This document shows, piece by piece, positions 33,901 through 46,771 of a DNA stretch of 64,000 bases. The notes beneath the pieces were generated by a model. The model was not told the DNA's origin and searched no databases. It saw nothing but the letters and a program-made list of their open reading frames with translations. The first letter of the stretch is position 1, and every line of letters begins with the position of its first letter. The translations under genes were made by a program, and so were the position numbers. Origin of the DNA: Punica granatum (taxonomy: Eukaryota; Streptophyta; Magnoliopsida; Myrtales; Lythraceae); the NCBI RefSeq assembly GCF_007655135.1, contig NC_045129.1, positions 22,976,274 to 23,040,273 of the forward strand, given 5' to 3'.

Positions 33901-36900
33901 TGTGCGCACCCGAATTTTAATCTCGTCGGGGCACGCATGCGCGAAGCCTATGCAACGCGGCTTGGGGGTGTCCACCTTCCCGGGGACGCACGACGGACAC
34001 GCGTGAGAAGGAGTCGCCACTTACTGTTTACGACCCGTAGGTCGAGGGCCGTTGAGTCGCCCGGGTCTAGGGGTACCGGGTACACCTAAATGCTAAGGCA
34101 ATGGTCATGCGGAACTGAAAATTCCGAATTCGAGGGTTCTATTACGTGCGGGCCTATATCCTGCACGCCCTTTCGGTACTCTAGTTTGCTAGGCTTGCCG
34201 TTTTTTTATTTACCGCGTGATTTAGGGTTGCACTTGACTCGCCCGTTTTGACATCGTAAAGTCAATGAATTGATCAAGTTGGGCCAAGAATCCGAAAAAT
34301 GAGTAGGCTTGTGCGTCGAGGACTCGGTTCACTATCTTAGCGTTACAGTTCATCGAACCAAGATGGTCGATTCCCTGGGCGAACCGAAACCGCGAGTATT
34401 CAAGCTTACTCATCTCTTGGTAATAATAGATCGACTTGACCGGTTCGACACTCGGACCTCTCGCTCGCCGATCGGGGATCCTTACAAATGAATGAGTGAG
34501 TGTACGGATAAAATCCTCACAATGTTCTCGCGAATAATTACAAAGTGTAACTGAATAAGTAAATGGATCCCGATCGGTTTGCATTTGGCCAATATTCCGC
34601 TCCGGCTCACCGTGTGTTTTGAATAATCGATAAATGAATTAAGGCAACGCGGGCTCAAGGAGCTGGGGGTCGGGTCCGATCGAACCAACGGTCCCGCTGT
34701 AACCGTCGGACCGACCGAGCTCCCGGGTGATCTCTAAACACGTTTCACACATCCAATCCAAATTGCCTTCCACATAGGCCATGTTTGGAGTATGATGGTG
34801 AATCGAGGCTAGATCCCATTCCGCACTCGGGTTGCGCGCGCTCATTGAGTTAGGAGGCGTTGGACCTCGTGTTCAGTGGTTTGAGGCGTTGGACCCCGTG
34901 TATTACGTAACCTATGGGTTCGGACCCGAACCACAACAAATTAGCAAAGACAAATGGAAGACCGAAAAAAAAAGATAAAACTGACGAAAAACAGATAATA
35001 ACTGACAAATACCGGTGAATACAGACAAGTGGTGTATTAAGTCGAGTGTACGTGATTTAATCAGTTATTAACCGGGGTTGAGTAACAAACAAAGTATCTA
35101 ACCTAGGCAAACATAGATGGTGGGCTAGAATATGGTTCTAAGCCAATTATGTGTGTGAACTTGTTTTAGAACTCTTATTCAGTTAGGTGTCACTACGGTT
35201 TCGCCGAATTAGCGAAACTCGTATTTTGAGTCTAGATTGGAATCTAGCATTCCACCTATCCATTAGCTAATGTTTGATTAAGTCAAATACATGATTAATC
35301 CGGTTCTTTGTGTTTCGTAACAGAAATAAAATGTTCACCACCGAATCTACGATAGGAAGATAGAAACACCGAAAGTGAACGAAATGGGCTGTACGAATGA
35401 AACTCGCACCCGAACGGGTTGCCCTTTTTCGTCCATAGATCGAGGTGTTTCGGTCTCCCTAACGCCTAGAATGTCGGCGAATCACGAAATGATGGTCATG
35501 CCCTTTGAACGGTAAAACGTGTAGGGCGTGTATGTGGAAGTTGGGATCGCATGACACGAAGAGGTCCAAAGAGGACTCGCGCACTTAGACATGAGCCTCC
35601 TCAAATCGGGCATTGACTCGAGTCATAGCGCACGAGTGCTCCCTAGACACTAATTCTATTCGTGTTATGTGTCTCGATGTTTGGAAATTGTGAATTTTAA
35701 AAGGGCACTCTCACCGTTTAGTGATTCATCGACGCGTTTACGAGTTGATATTCGATTTATCAAATTACTTAGGCCGAGTGGTTCATTTAGCCGAATGGTA
35801 CGTCCCGTTTCCCGTTTGTGAAGTGGTTTAATGATTGAGACCGCGAACCTCAATTGTTATGGATCAATGAAATGATTGTTCGATATTAACGTACCTAGCA
35901 TACGAATTAACATGAAACCAATGATTAAATGAAAATTGTGATTACAATCAATTCCAAGAATCGGTTTTAACCGTTTCTTGCATGCGTAAAACGTCAAACA
36001 TCATAATAACACACATTCTATAAAGCCGATGCCGCCATGATCTTGGATGCGCAAACAAGCACATAATGCAAAAGCAAATATCGTATTTAAACGGAATCAA
36101 TAAAACAGCGTCGGGTCATGCAACAACGAAATAAAATAAAATAAAATAAATATGGGAACCGACTTATTTCGGGGCGAAAGAGAGCTCCTTGGACCCGTGT
36201 GGTCCAAGGAAACTCTCGGCCACCTCCCATGGGGAATAACCGTGAGTTTCCGTGGCTTACACGGGTCAAGGCGACCTCTTCAACCCCGACTTAAGTTTTT
36301 TCCCGTCATGTTAACACATTACACGCGGAAATCGATGACAAAGGCATGGGAACCAGCTAGTTTCGGGGAAAAGAGACCGTCCTAGCCTCTGGTAAGTCAA
36401 GGGAGTTCACGGGTCCCTCCCTTGGGACTAGACCGTGGGCTCCCATGACTCTACAGTGGCCAAGGGGTCTCTCCTATCTCGATCCAAGCCGTTTCCCATC
36501 ATGATACATGCATTTTTACGTCATACGGATATAATACGGAGAGTAAACGTGCATGAAATTGCATGGTAGTTCATGGAATCGCATGAAGACCCTAGTTTAC
36601 GTGCAACATGTGTATTAACAATTTATCACCACATAACAAGCGGAAATCGGAGACCTAGACCCATTTAGGCCGTAGAGAAATGTTACCTAGCCTCGGAACA
36701 CGAGGAAAGAGTCGGAGAAGTGGCAAAGGGAGTCGGGAGACTCGGCTGGAACGAACAGACCCGAACCGGTGCAGTCGGGTCGACTGGCAGACCCGACTGG
36801 CAGTCCGGCTTGTCGGGGCTGTACCGGTTGTCGGCGGCATTGGACTCCCAACTCACTGAGGATCATGCCTGTGGTGGTTTCAGAAGGAGAGCATGTGTAG

Positions 36901-39012
36901 ATTTTCCGGAAATCAAAAACAAAGTCGGGTTAGTAAAAAAATGACAGACCCAGTCGGGACGAAACAGACCCGACTAGCACCCGATGAAGAAACGGGTCTA
37001 CAGGAGGTTCTCGGTGGTTTTATGGTGTAAGATCGGTGGCATTGGACTCCTAACTGAGTGAAGATCACGGTGATAGGTGGCTCGTAGCGAGAATCAACCC
37101 GAGCTAACCTGTACGTTCCTGCAAAGTTCGGGTTAGAAAAGAAAACCAGAGGAACAGACCCGACTGGCACCCGATGAAGAAACGACTCTATGGGAGGCTC
37201 CCGGTGGTCTTTTGATGCAAGGTCGGTGGCATTGGACTCCTAACTGAGTGAGGATCATGCCTGCAGTGGTTTCATGAAGATTGGATATGTCGATTTTCCT
37301 AAAAGATGCAAAGAAAACCGGTAAAAAACTGGAAAAATCTGTGAAGGGAGAAAAGAGGGAAACGGCGGTGGTGCACGGTTGGACGGCTCCCGGCACGCAA
37401 CCACCTCGTCACGGGGGAGAGTGAGGGTTGTAAGGAACCCCTAAAAAGTGATGGCACGACTCGCCATAGTCGTGAGGTAGTGGAAATGTCGAGGAAGCCC
37501 GGGAAGCCGTGAAAATGCCTACGGAACCCAGTTCTGAACAGAGCTGTTTCGGACTGCTGGAAGCTTCGAATCGCAAAACTAACACCGGAAATGGACTCGG
37601 GAGGTCGAATACATGTGGGGTATGTAGTTTGTTTGAGGCTCGGATAAGTTGGGAAGGAATAACTCGCCTAGAAACCGGGAAACTCCCTAGAGACCCTAAT
37701 CTGGATTGGGCTGAAACGGGACCTAGATGATTTCAAATGGCAAAACTAACACCGTGAATGGACTCGGGAGGTCGAATACATGTGGGATATGAAGTTTTGT
37801 CGAAGTTGGCTTAGGTTGGGTGGCGGTCGCCGGAAAACGGTTGAGTTTTCGGACAATTTTGCCTTGTAACCGGGCTGAGGTGAGGCTATGCGATTTCTGG
37901 AAAAATGCTGAAGTTGAGAGGGCTTGGAGAAGGTTTCCTAGAGTGAGAAAGCTAGAGAGATGATAGAAGTTGAGCTGTGATTAAGTTAATGATGCAATGG
38001 GCTTATAAAGGAAGACTTAAGGCTGATCGATAACCGGAGACGTCCTAGGAATCCGCGAACAGGGCTCTCTTAGTGGTTCCCAAGTTTTCTGATGTGTTCG
38101 GAGACCACTGCGATCTCCGTTTGTCAAAACGAGCCCCGAAGGTTTGCCGGGAGGCGTTCGTGGCCATTAAAATGCCACTCGGGAAACCGATATGCTTTGC
38201 TTGGTCCGAGCCAAAATGATTTCCTAGGCCCTAGGGGTTGCTGGGAGTGGATGGTGCAGAGTTCGGGCGTCAACATTTCCCTGAATAGGTCATGAGCACA
38301 AGATTCCCCGTGAAAGGGGCTCTTTTGTTACTGGAATGGTACTCGGGAAACCTAAATGGATTATGCAATGCGATCGGGGTTTATTTCCCAAGCCCTTGCG
38401 GTCCCTGGGATTGATTGGCGCAGATTTCGTGCGCTGACGATTTGTTAAAAGGATCTCCGGCTATGTCTTTTTGTAGAAAAAGGGCATCTTTTTCCAGGTC
38501 GGGATCCACTCGGGAGACCAAGATGAACTCCGAAACGCAGTCTGAATCATGTTCCATGGTCCTGGTGGTCCTTGGGTGTGTGTAGGTCTATTTCCGGGTG
38601 CCGTTTACTTGTCTGTGGATCGGGCGTCCCGGGAGCCCCGTTAGGAAGGCGTCTGCAAATGTCCGGGAGTGCCCCGGCTTAAGCAGGAGGCTTCTGAAAT
38701 GCGCTCGGAGGTGCCATTGGTCATTTTGGTACCAAGAGGGATTTTTAAAGTCCCATATTGGATATCTTCTGACGCTCCGGTGATCTGGCGATGGATAGTG
38801 CCACAGTGCCGGCTTCTGTTATTTTGGGGTTCGTTGTTTATCTTCCCTTTTGATTGCCCTTCTGAGCCTTTTGGAGGACCCTGCTTCTCTTATGTAGTTC
38901 GTGCTCCCACGTCCGTGCGTTCGCCTCCGATTGTCGGGTCATGAATAGTAATCCGGACTTTGGCCGGGGATTATCATGTAGGGAGCCGGTGGGCTAAAAT
39001 GGGGTGCTGACA
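33901..39012 (-). repeat. 5' LTR of element D (5112 bp)
   Basis: The minus-strand start TGTCAGCACC is at 39012 and the end ...TGCGCACA is at 33901, next to the PBS. The right TSD GGGTG is at 39013-39017. It is shorter than the 3' LTR because of two deletions (at about 36836 and about 38013). The LTR pair is visibly more diverged than that of C, in line with D being older. Confidence 0.9.
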
Positions 39013-39017
39013 GGGTG

Positions 39018-41860
39018 TGAGCTGCATCTCAGTGAGTACAAAATTCCAAAGCAAAATGAGTAATATTAAGTGATAACTATACTTTAAACAACCAAATATT
39101 CATATAGATAGTATTAGCATGACCAAGTCTATCAACTAATTCATTAACACGGTATGATATACCATATATACAACTGACTTCTAATTTCATTCATAAACAA
39201 TCAATTGCCTTTATAATATATAAAACTATTATTAGAATTAACCATTAGCTCAACATCACCTTGCACTCATAGCCTAACTAAATCACATTACAAACAACAC
39301 GGCTTCCACAGAATAAGTCAGACAATCGTAACAATCGTCATATTTACAACAATCAAACCAAATAAACAATAGACAACACAACCAAAGTCAATATAGCCAT
39401 AGGGTTGCATTTCCTCGCAACAGAGTTTTGACGGTACCGTGACCCCGCACATCTCATTCATATCATCCTCAACTCCCAATATTCATATCTCATAAGCGAG
39501 GGCCGTCTATTAACCTCTGGCGGTAAGAGTTGACCTCAATTTGTATTCCGCCAGGTCTTAGCGGCCAATCAAGCCCCTTTTTTTATTCCGCCGAGTCCAC
39601 TGGCCGATCAGGCCCCTGTTTATATTCCGCCGGGTCCAGCGGCTGATCATGCCCCCATTTATATTCCGCCGGGTCCAGCCGTCGATTATGCTCCTATTTA
39701 TATTCCGCCGGGTCCAGCGACCAATCTGGCCCATTTTGTAATCCGCCGGATTCAGCGGTCCCATGGCTATAGTCAAATAACAATCACAATCATGATCAAT
39801 TGTAACCATACATCATTATACCCAAGCATAATCTCAATCACATCACAATGGCAGCACATTACCATCACATATCTCATATACAATCAGTAAACACAATCAC
39901 ATCGTGTTATCTCAAATCAAAGTGAACATACAAGACAATATCTCTCAAATTCCATCACGGAACGTAGCACGACCAATTCCTTAATCTAACTATCACAATA
40001 CTCATCTTAACAATTTATATAATTAGAACACATCATTTCACAAAAGACTAGAATATTCACATAACATACGTATATATATATATATATATCATTTCACAAT
40101 GGAATAAAGTACTCACCTAACTCCAAAATATAGTCCATCGAATCAAGCCTTTCAAATACCGGGATTCAGTCACCTCGATCCCTAATCAAGTGTAAGCATA
40201 ACAAAGACTAAATTATGCATACATGATACAATACACTATCAAACCACTTCGCACACCCGTTTACTGATTATCTATTTCCTTTTAGAATTAAATTACAAGC
40301 ATAAATGTTAGATTATATACTAGCTAAGCGCATAAACATATATCAGTTCAACTCCCTAGTTCTTTCATTATGATAGCTATAATATAAGGCTTTCATAATT
40401 AACAAGTACTTTTACCTATCCCTTTTGGGTTACAATACAGAACATTTCATTTCATCCATTTCGGAATATGGACGTGCACTTATCAATCAATACATCTCCT
40501 TATTTACCTAAGCATTTACAATGGCTTACACATATCAACCACCTTGCTTACTTTGACTTCATCTTAAACTTATCAATCAATTTAACATATCCCAATCTTA
40601 TGTAAGCACATGAGTAAGAACTCAGCCCAATATTCATTCACAATCTTATATAAAAACAATAATGGGAGTTTAGCCATGTTACTCATAACTCTTAACATGT
40701 TAAGACCTTAGGCAAACACACACGTACTAGTAAGCGCACCCTTCACTTCTCTAATCAAAACAGAATCTTTCTTCACAGTCATTAGAATCAATTGCATTCA
40801 TGCCAAGTTCCATCACCACAGTAAGTGGAAGGTAATTAAAGCCAATTACCCCTAACCATCCACATATATATGTATATATATATATATTGAGCAAAGATTC
40901 CCCGATCAGCACTATCATACCAGTATAAGCTCACCAATTCACAACCTATAAGCACACTCTTAAGGATGTAGATAATGGAATATTATGAAACCGACTTTAC
41001 ATGAAAGCTATAAATGCCTTGGCCATAGCTGAAACGAATTCAAACCAGCCAAAAAGAACATGAAACGAGTGATTAAGAACACCAAGGCCCCGGAGAGCTA
41101 ACCTACAGTCGAAACTTCTTAATTCGTGGGTACCTCAAACTGGAAACCAAACTGAAACGAAGAGAAAAATGGCTCAATCCACACCTAACTCAGTGAATAA
41201 GAGTGTCTAGGGTTAGGAGAATCAACTTACTAATCAAGAACTCCAAGTTTAGTCATTTTCCCTTTCAAAATTTGCTCGGCTCGATCATCTCCCCTGTGTT
41301 GTTTCTCTAGTCTGGTCCGTTCTGTTCATTGTCCCATGAACAGAGCCGCAGCTTGGCTTGAAGACTCCTCGAACCTATCCTTTAATTCTTCCTCTTCTCC
41401 CCCGAATTTACACAGCTCGGTCCTCTCTCTCTCTCTCTCTATCGTTCTCTGGCCCTCTCTCTCTCTTTCTCTCTCTGTCGTGCCCTATTCTTCTGCTTCT
41501 CTAGTTCTCCCCGCCCAGAACGAACAGAGAATGAAAAGAATAACAAGAAAGAAACAATGCAATAAATGAGATGATGGTGGAAGCTTCAAAAGAAAAAGGA
41601 TATGGCAGTAGAGTTATCTGGGGGCAATGGGGCCATGTGGGGCCCCTTTCAACCCCCCCCCCCCCCCCCCCACTTCTTCTTTTTTTTTAAAATCTGCAGC
41701 AACATATATATAAAATAGTATATATATATACATGTATGAGCATACGTACTATTTGGCATAAAAAAGTATTCGAATCTCACATAGACACACTTATATAACA
41801 AGTAAATGTATGTATATATATATAAACTATTTGAAATTAAAAAAAAAATCAGGTCTCACA
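39018..41860. repeat. Right part of solo LTR F
   Basis: AT-rich sequence without a gene. It contains a tandem repeat at 39540-39760, TA microsatellites near 40070 and 40870, a CT-rich stretch at about 41400-41490 and a 19-C run at 41653-41671. It ends at 41860 with TSD CCTGT. Confidence 0.75.
39540..39760. repeat. Minisatellite of about 39 bp in LTR F
   Basis: About six copies with the core ATTCCGCCGGGTCCAGCGG. A 83-codon open frame over it reflects the 39-bp period. Confidence 0.85.
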
Positions 41861-42766
41861 CCTGTCCTCATGGGACCCGGCTCCTTGAGCCTTCTCTAGG
41901 ACGGCTGCGCTTACTTACTCGCAACCTGGGAAAATATGCTTATGTGACCCTAGTCACGGTCTAACCACTCCAGAGTGGTGATGACTAGATTCCCAAAAAC
42001 AAATGTCCCTTGCACGTGGCACCCCATGGGTCGCGCGCGGGACAAAAAGGTATTTTCCTATGGGACCACTTCATATTTCTTATCACATATTCCCCGCATA
42101 ATCGCCTAATGCATTGTCTTCTTTATCATCCTTCACAGGGGCACATTGACCACAGGCGAAGAGCGATGCACGAGTTCACGCTTCCTTGAGAACTTGTCTT
42201 GGACCCTTTCCTTATACTTTGACGAGAGAGGTGTCCGACGATGAGGTACCCCCTATGAAGTCGAAAACAAGGACAATCGAGCGAATCACTCAGCATTGAT
42301 GCAACCGTTTTCCTCGAACATCTAGTGGCTTCAACAGCGTGTACCCTCCAAGAGGCACGCGCTGTAAAGAACAACAAGAGATGATCGAAGACATCACACC
42401 AGGCGCCTACCACGGGCCAATTCAACAAATGAAGACCGGAGCATCCCCGTTCAACATTCGCGTCGAGGCAACCTCGGTTCCCTATTCCACATGGGGCAAT
42501 TTGACATTTTCTTTTCCTAGACAACAGGGGAAATTCACATGTAATGCTTGCAAGGGCAAATGATACGGAGTTCGACTCCCGAGTGCGCGAGAGTCAAACT
42601 TCCAAGAAAGCCGGTCCTCACAAAATAGGGCTAGTAACACACAACAAGTCTCCACGAGGTGAAGCACACCAAAGCGGCCTCGGCGATGCAAAATCGTGGA
42701 GTTTCAAACAAAGACATGGGGCACAAAACAAAGCCCAGCTGCAAGAAAAAATCAGAGCAAAAAGAA

Positions 42767-42819
42767 GCGGGAAAAACCCGCCAATGAAGAGAGAGAGAAA
42801 AGACGCGGGAAAAACCCGC
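42767..42819 (+). other. Twin GCGGG-AAAAA-CCCGC hairpins in element B
   Basis: Two perfect 5-bp stems with A5 loops at 42767-42781 and 42805-42819. They match pairs in D (30035) and C (57655). Confidence 0.75.
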
Positions 42820-43009
42820 CAATGAACAAAACATGGCACCGCCGAGATTTAAAATTCCGGCGTCGCCAATCTTGATAAATCAACAAACCCCGACAAAAGG
42901 AGAGCAGCAGATACAACTCCTCGACGGAGACAGAAAACAATGCACTCGGAGGTTGAATCCTTCGAAACCTTCGCCCTTGCAAACTCGAGAGATAAAATAA
43001 TCGAGCCCG

Positions 43010-43170
43010 TTAGGTCGAAAACCCCTTTTGGGGCGGCCTAGGCAAAAGTTAGGGTAAAAGAGAGGCACGACTGGAAACCCTTTGGGGCGGTTGTGGCAAA
43101 AGGAGAGCGCATCCCCTTTAGGTTGAGAGGTATGGCCCCGAGGTGGGTGACCGTAGTAAAATGAGAGTTA
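43010..43170 (+). other. Hairpin-GCAAAAG cassette, copy in element B
   Basis: Hairpin 1: TTAGG/CCTAG with inner CCCC-TTTT-GGGG at 43022-43033 and GCAAAAG at 43042. Hairpin 2: CACGAC 43066-43071 with GTTGTG 43090-43095, then GCAAAAG. Hairpin 3: TATGG/CCGTA, then a GTAAAATG variant. G-T pairs keep the stems. Confidence 0.75.
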
Positions 43171-44381
43171 AATGAGAGATGGATAAAAATTATCCCCTAG
43201 TTCCTCACACATCGTGCGGACTAGGGATCCTCAACGGAAGTGGCCGGATTATCTACTCTAACATGATCCTTGATCAGCCCCCCAACACAGCTCAACCGTC
43301 CAGCGCGGATTCCTCCTCAAGCACAATGGGCAAACCGAGCATGCCATCCAAGCAGTTTGGGATAGCCTACACAACAGCATGACATAAAAGAGGGGGGTAC
43401 ATCTCGCTGCAAGCGTGAATCCGTGTATCCTTTTAGCCTGGGGCAACGTGCTTCCCAAGCTTTCTCTTTCCTTTTTGTCTTTGCATAACTTCAAATGGGT
43501 CACAGCCACCCTTCAATAGGCTACCACAAAGTCGAAATCTCAGACATTCCTTTCCAGGGTTTAGTCATAACATTCTGGAAATGATCAAACCGACGTCTGA
43601 CCAATTCTGATCAGAAATTTCCATGCGGGTTGCAAATGCAGCCGCCCTATGGCACCCTGATGAGAAGGGTCTAAAGCCGACGGGCGTGTCGAACAACTAA
43701 TAGAACTGCTAGGGCATCGTTGGGAAAGTCTCGATATGCCCATGCATGGCTAACGGGAGCCCCTTGTGGCCTCGTATCTAGGCCTCCGAGAACGGGACCT
43801 ACTTGCACTGTCAAAACAAAAATCTTCACGGGTCACTCAAGTGACCCGAAACTGAAGATTTGCATGTTGCAACAACATTTTCATGCTTACCTATGTCCAT
43901 CACTTGTTAGTATTTCTCTTATGATCTACTAGTAATGCCAGGATCACAAGTATCACAAGCATTGCAAGAACTACGGCAGACTCTGATTCCTGACCACTCG
44001 GGATACGTAGGCGCTCCACCCTAGAGCTCGAGTCCTTCAGCACGCGGCATCTCGCAAAGCAAAATCCCTCATCGCATCGCCGGGGCAACCGCTCCAGCAT
44101 CAACGTCGGTCTCCGATGAATCAGAACTCTCGAGGCAACATCGGCCCACTCCGCTGCATTCGTGTTTCACACCCACATCACTGTAGCCTTAATCCGAGGA
44201 GAAATCTTCAAGATAGCACTCCATGCACTCAGTGGCATCACAATCAATTGGCAAGTAACGAAGCATTCTGCCACAGCATCGATTGCAACACAGACAAGCT
44301 TAGTGATGGAGGAAGCACAATGATTCCTTCCACACCTCACGCAACTCCCCAGCGTTTGCATTTACTTTTTACACCTTTTTA

Positions 44382-45195
44382 TTTCCGCAATGCACTTTTA
44401 TATTGGCGTGCATCTTCTCAGGAATGCAGTGCACCTTTTATTTCCGCAATGCACTTTTCAATTGGCGTGCACCTTCTCAGGAATGGAGTGCACCTTTTAT
44501 TTCCGCAATGCACTTTTCAATTGGCGTGCACCTTCTCAGGAATGCAGTGCACCTTTTATTTCCGCAATGCACTTTTCAATTGGCGTGCACCTTCTCAGGA
44601 ATGCAGTGCATCTTTTATTTCCGCAATGCACTTTTCAATTGGCGTGCACCTTCTCATGGAATGCAGTGCACCTTTTATTTAGGCAATGAACTTTTCAATT
44701 GGCGTGCACCTTCTCAGGAATGCAGTGCACCTTGCAACCCGCCGGGTAAAACGCCCCACACCTTGCAAACCCGCCGGGCAAGCGCTTGTGCACCCCGCAA
44801 GTCCATTGGGTAGGCGCCTTTGAACCATGTAGTTCATTCGGTATGCGCCCCGTGCATATTGCAAACCCTCGGGCAAGCGTCCGTGCATCAGGCAATTTCA
44901 TGGGCAAGCGCTCGTGCCTTTTGCAGACACACCTTTTCATTTCGCAATGCACTTTTCAATTGGCGTGCACATTCTCAGGAATGCAATGCACCTTTTATTT
45001 CCGCAATGCACATTTCAATTGGCGTGCACCTTCTCATGGAATGCAGTGCACCTTTTATTTCCGCAATGCACTTTTCAATTGGCGTGCACCTTCTCAAGAA
45101 TGCAGTGCACCTTTTCATTCTGCAATGCACTTTTCAATTGGCGTGCATCTTCTTAGGAATGCAGTGCACCTTTTCATTCTGCAATGCACTTTTCA
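44382..45195 (+). repeat. 3' UTR minisatellite of element B (59-bp unit) with a conserved island
   Basis: The first run of 59-bp units starts at 44382 and repeats at 44441, 44500, 44559 and 44618, up to about 44735. A second run covers about 44930-45195. The unit contains two GTGCAC palindromes about 15 bases apart that can pair. The non-repeat island 44736-44925 between the runs is shared, in reverse orientation, with C 55421-55563. Confidence 0.9.
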
Positions 45196-45469
45196 TTAAA
45201 CTTTACACACCGCATTTTCGATTAATCAAGGCATTTTTTCCATTAACTGAGCAATTTCCCCTATACATGCATTTCATTTGTTTGCTGTTATGCTTATTCA
45301 CATCTCATCGAGTGTCTTTTATTTTATTTTCTTTTCATGTTAGGCACAGTATCCCACTATCCAAAGCAAGAGGGAGAAGACTGTCATCGGAAGTTCTATA
45401 TCGATCATTGTTGTCAAACTAGGGTGCTTCTGAAATATTTGGCTGCATCCTCTACTCGAGCACACAATC

Positions 45470-45483
45470 AAAGAGGGGCAAGC
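45470..45483 (+). promoter_or_regulatory. Polypurine tract of element B
   Basis: The AAAGAGGGGCAAGC-type tract directly precedes TGTTAGCACC. The upstream TTTGGCTGCATCCTCT block is shared with C. Confidence 0.88.
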
Positions 45484-45637
45484 TGTTAGCACCCCATTTT
45501 GGCTCACCATTCCAAACAATGATATCAGCAATGGTCCAGACTATGACTTGAGCAGGAATACAGAAAACGGCTCGACAGAGCAAGAAATCACTATTCATCC
45601 TCAAGTCGGCAAAATTGAGCAGAAGACATGTACATGG

Positions 45638-46771
45638 GACAGAGGGACTCCAGGGGTCACCAAAGGGTAACAGAGTGACTAGAGAGCTCAACAACGTCCA
45701 AAACTAGCATTTTCAGTGTACCACATGGACAATCCTATTTTTCGATAGTTCGCTCGTCCATAGGAAGATAGCCAATATTGGACTTCAAAAATCCACATCA
45801 TTGCCAAACAGATGAAAAGTGTCTTCAAAAGTATTTCGCAAATCATCTGCTCTATACAGAACAACTTTTTAGTGGAAGTCCAAAAATGCCAGTTTCTCGG
45901 AGAAAAGTTAATTTCAAATATGAGATGCAGCCATGCCTCACAATCATACAAAGTACGAGCAGTGCTTCAGATTGTCTTTTGAAAGCCATACAGACACTCC
46001 AAATGACTTTCGAGTGACAGAGGGACTCCAGGGGTCACCAAAGGGTAACAGAGTGACTAGAGAGCTCAACAACGTCCAAAACTAGCATTTTCAGTGTACC
46101 ACATGGACAATCCTATTTTTCGATAGTTCGCTCGTCCATAGGAAGATAGCCAATATTGGACTTCAAAAATCCACATCATTGCCAAACAGATGAAAAGTGT
46201 CTTCAAAAGTATTTCGCAAATCATCTGCTCTATACAGAACAACTTTTTAGTGGAAGTCCAAAAATGCCAGTTTCTCGGAGAAAAGTTAATTCCAAATATG
46301 AGATGCAGCCATGCCTCACAATCATACAAAGCACGAGCAGTGCTTCAGATTGTCTTTTGAAAGCCATACAGACACTCCAAATGACTTTCGAGTGACAGAG
46401 GGACTCCAGGGGTCACCAAAGGGTAACAGAGTGACTAGAGAGCTCAACAACGTCCAAAACTAGCATTTTCAGTGTACCACATGGACAATCCTATTTTTCG
46501 ATAGTTCGCTCGTCCATAGGAAGATAGCCAATATTGGACTTCAAAAATCCACATCATTGCCAAACAGATGAAAAGTGTCTTCAAAAGTATTTCGCAAATC
46601 ATCTGCTCTATACAGAACAACTTTTTAGTGGAAGTCCAAAAATGCCAGTTTCTCGGAGAAAAGTTAATTCCAAATATGAGATGCAGCCATGCCTCACAAT
46701 CATACAAAGCACGAGCGGTGCTTCAGATTGTCTTTTGAAAGCCATACAGACACTCCAAATGACTTTCGAGT
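45638..46771 (+). repeat. Three tandem 378-bp copies inside the B LTR
   Basis: Copies start at 45638, 46016 and 46394. They are nearly identical (only scattered single-base changes by eye). The same block occurs once in H and C. The open frames on both strands repeat with it and are not genes. Confidence 0.93.

Larger units (their letters stand above)
11878..39012 (-). mobile_element. Element D: complete non-autonomous Tat/Ogre-type element, read leftward
   Basis: The order on the minus strand is 5' LTR (39012-33901), PBS (33897-33880), internal region (to 27777), PPT (27790-27777) and 3' LTR (27776-11878, with G and H inside). A 5-bp TSD GGGTG flanks it. The 6.1 kb internal region has no gag, protease, RT or integrase. 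It has two hairpin minisatellites, a GCAAAAG hairpin cassette and a broken relic of the ORF that is intact in C. Its last 35 internal bases plus the first 46 LTR bases (27745-27825) are identical to A 6411-6491. D was therefore probably mobilised by an A-like element. Confidence 0.88.
11535..41860. mobile_element. Element F: solo LTR, about 3.19 kb, split by element D
   Basis: It begins TGTCACGACTCG (11535) and ends GGTCTCACA (41860), flanked by the direct repeat CCTGT at 11530-11534 and 41861-41865. Without D and the D target duplication its length is 343 + 2843 bp. It is unrelated to the Tat LTRs around it. The GTGTGAGCTGCATCTCAG motif near 39015 resembles chromovirus (Tekay/Del-like) LTRs as I remember them, so that lineage call is weak. 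The LTR orientation is not clear. Clean TSDs and no internal region make it a solo LTR formed by LTR-LTR recombination. Confidence 0.8.
41861..45483 (+). mobile_element. Element B internal DNA, right piece
   Basis: It continues element B after F. There is no gag-pol. Along the plus strand it has a middle block shared with C and D (41866-42560), twin hairpins (42767-42819), the GCAAAAG cassette (43010-43170), the GGATACGTAGGCGCTC box (44001-44016), the minisatellite (44382-45195) and the PPT (45470-45483). The order is the mirror of C and D, as expected for the opposite orientation. The 5' half of B is off-window to the left of A. Confidence 0.82.

Noticed and set aside
39018..41860. Host intergenic DNA around element D
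   Set aside because: The CCTGT duplication and TGT...ACA ends show that this AT-rich DNA is the rest of solo LTR F.
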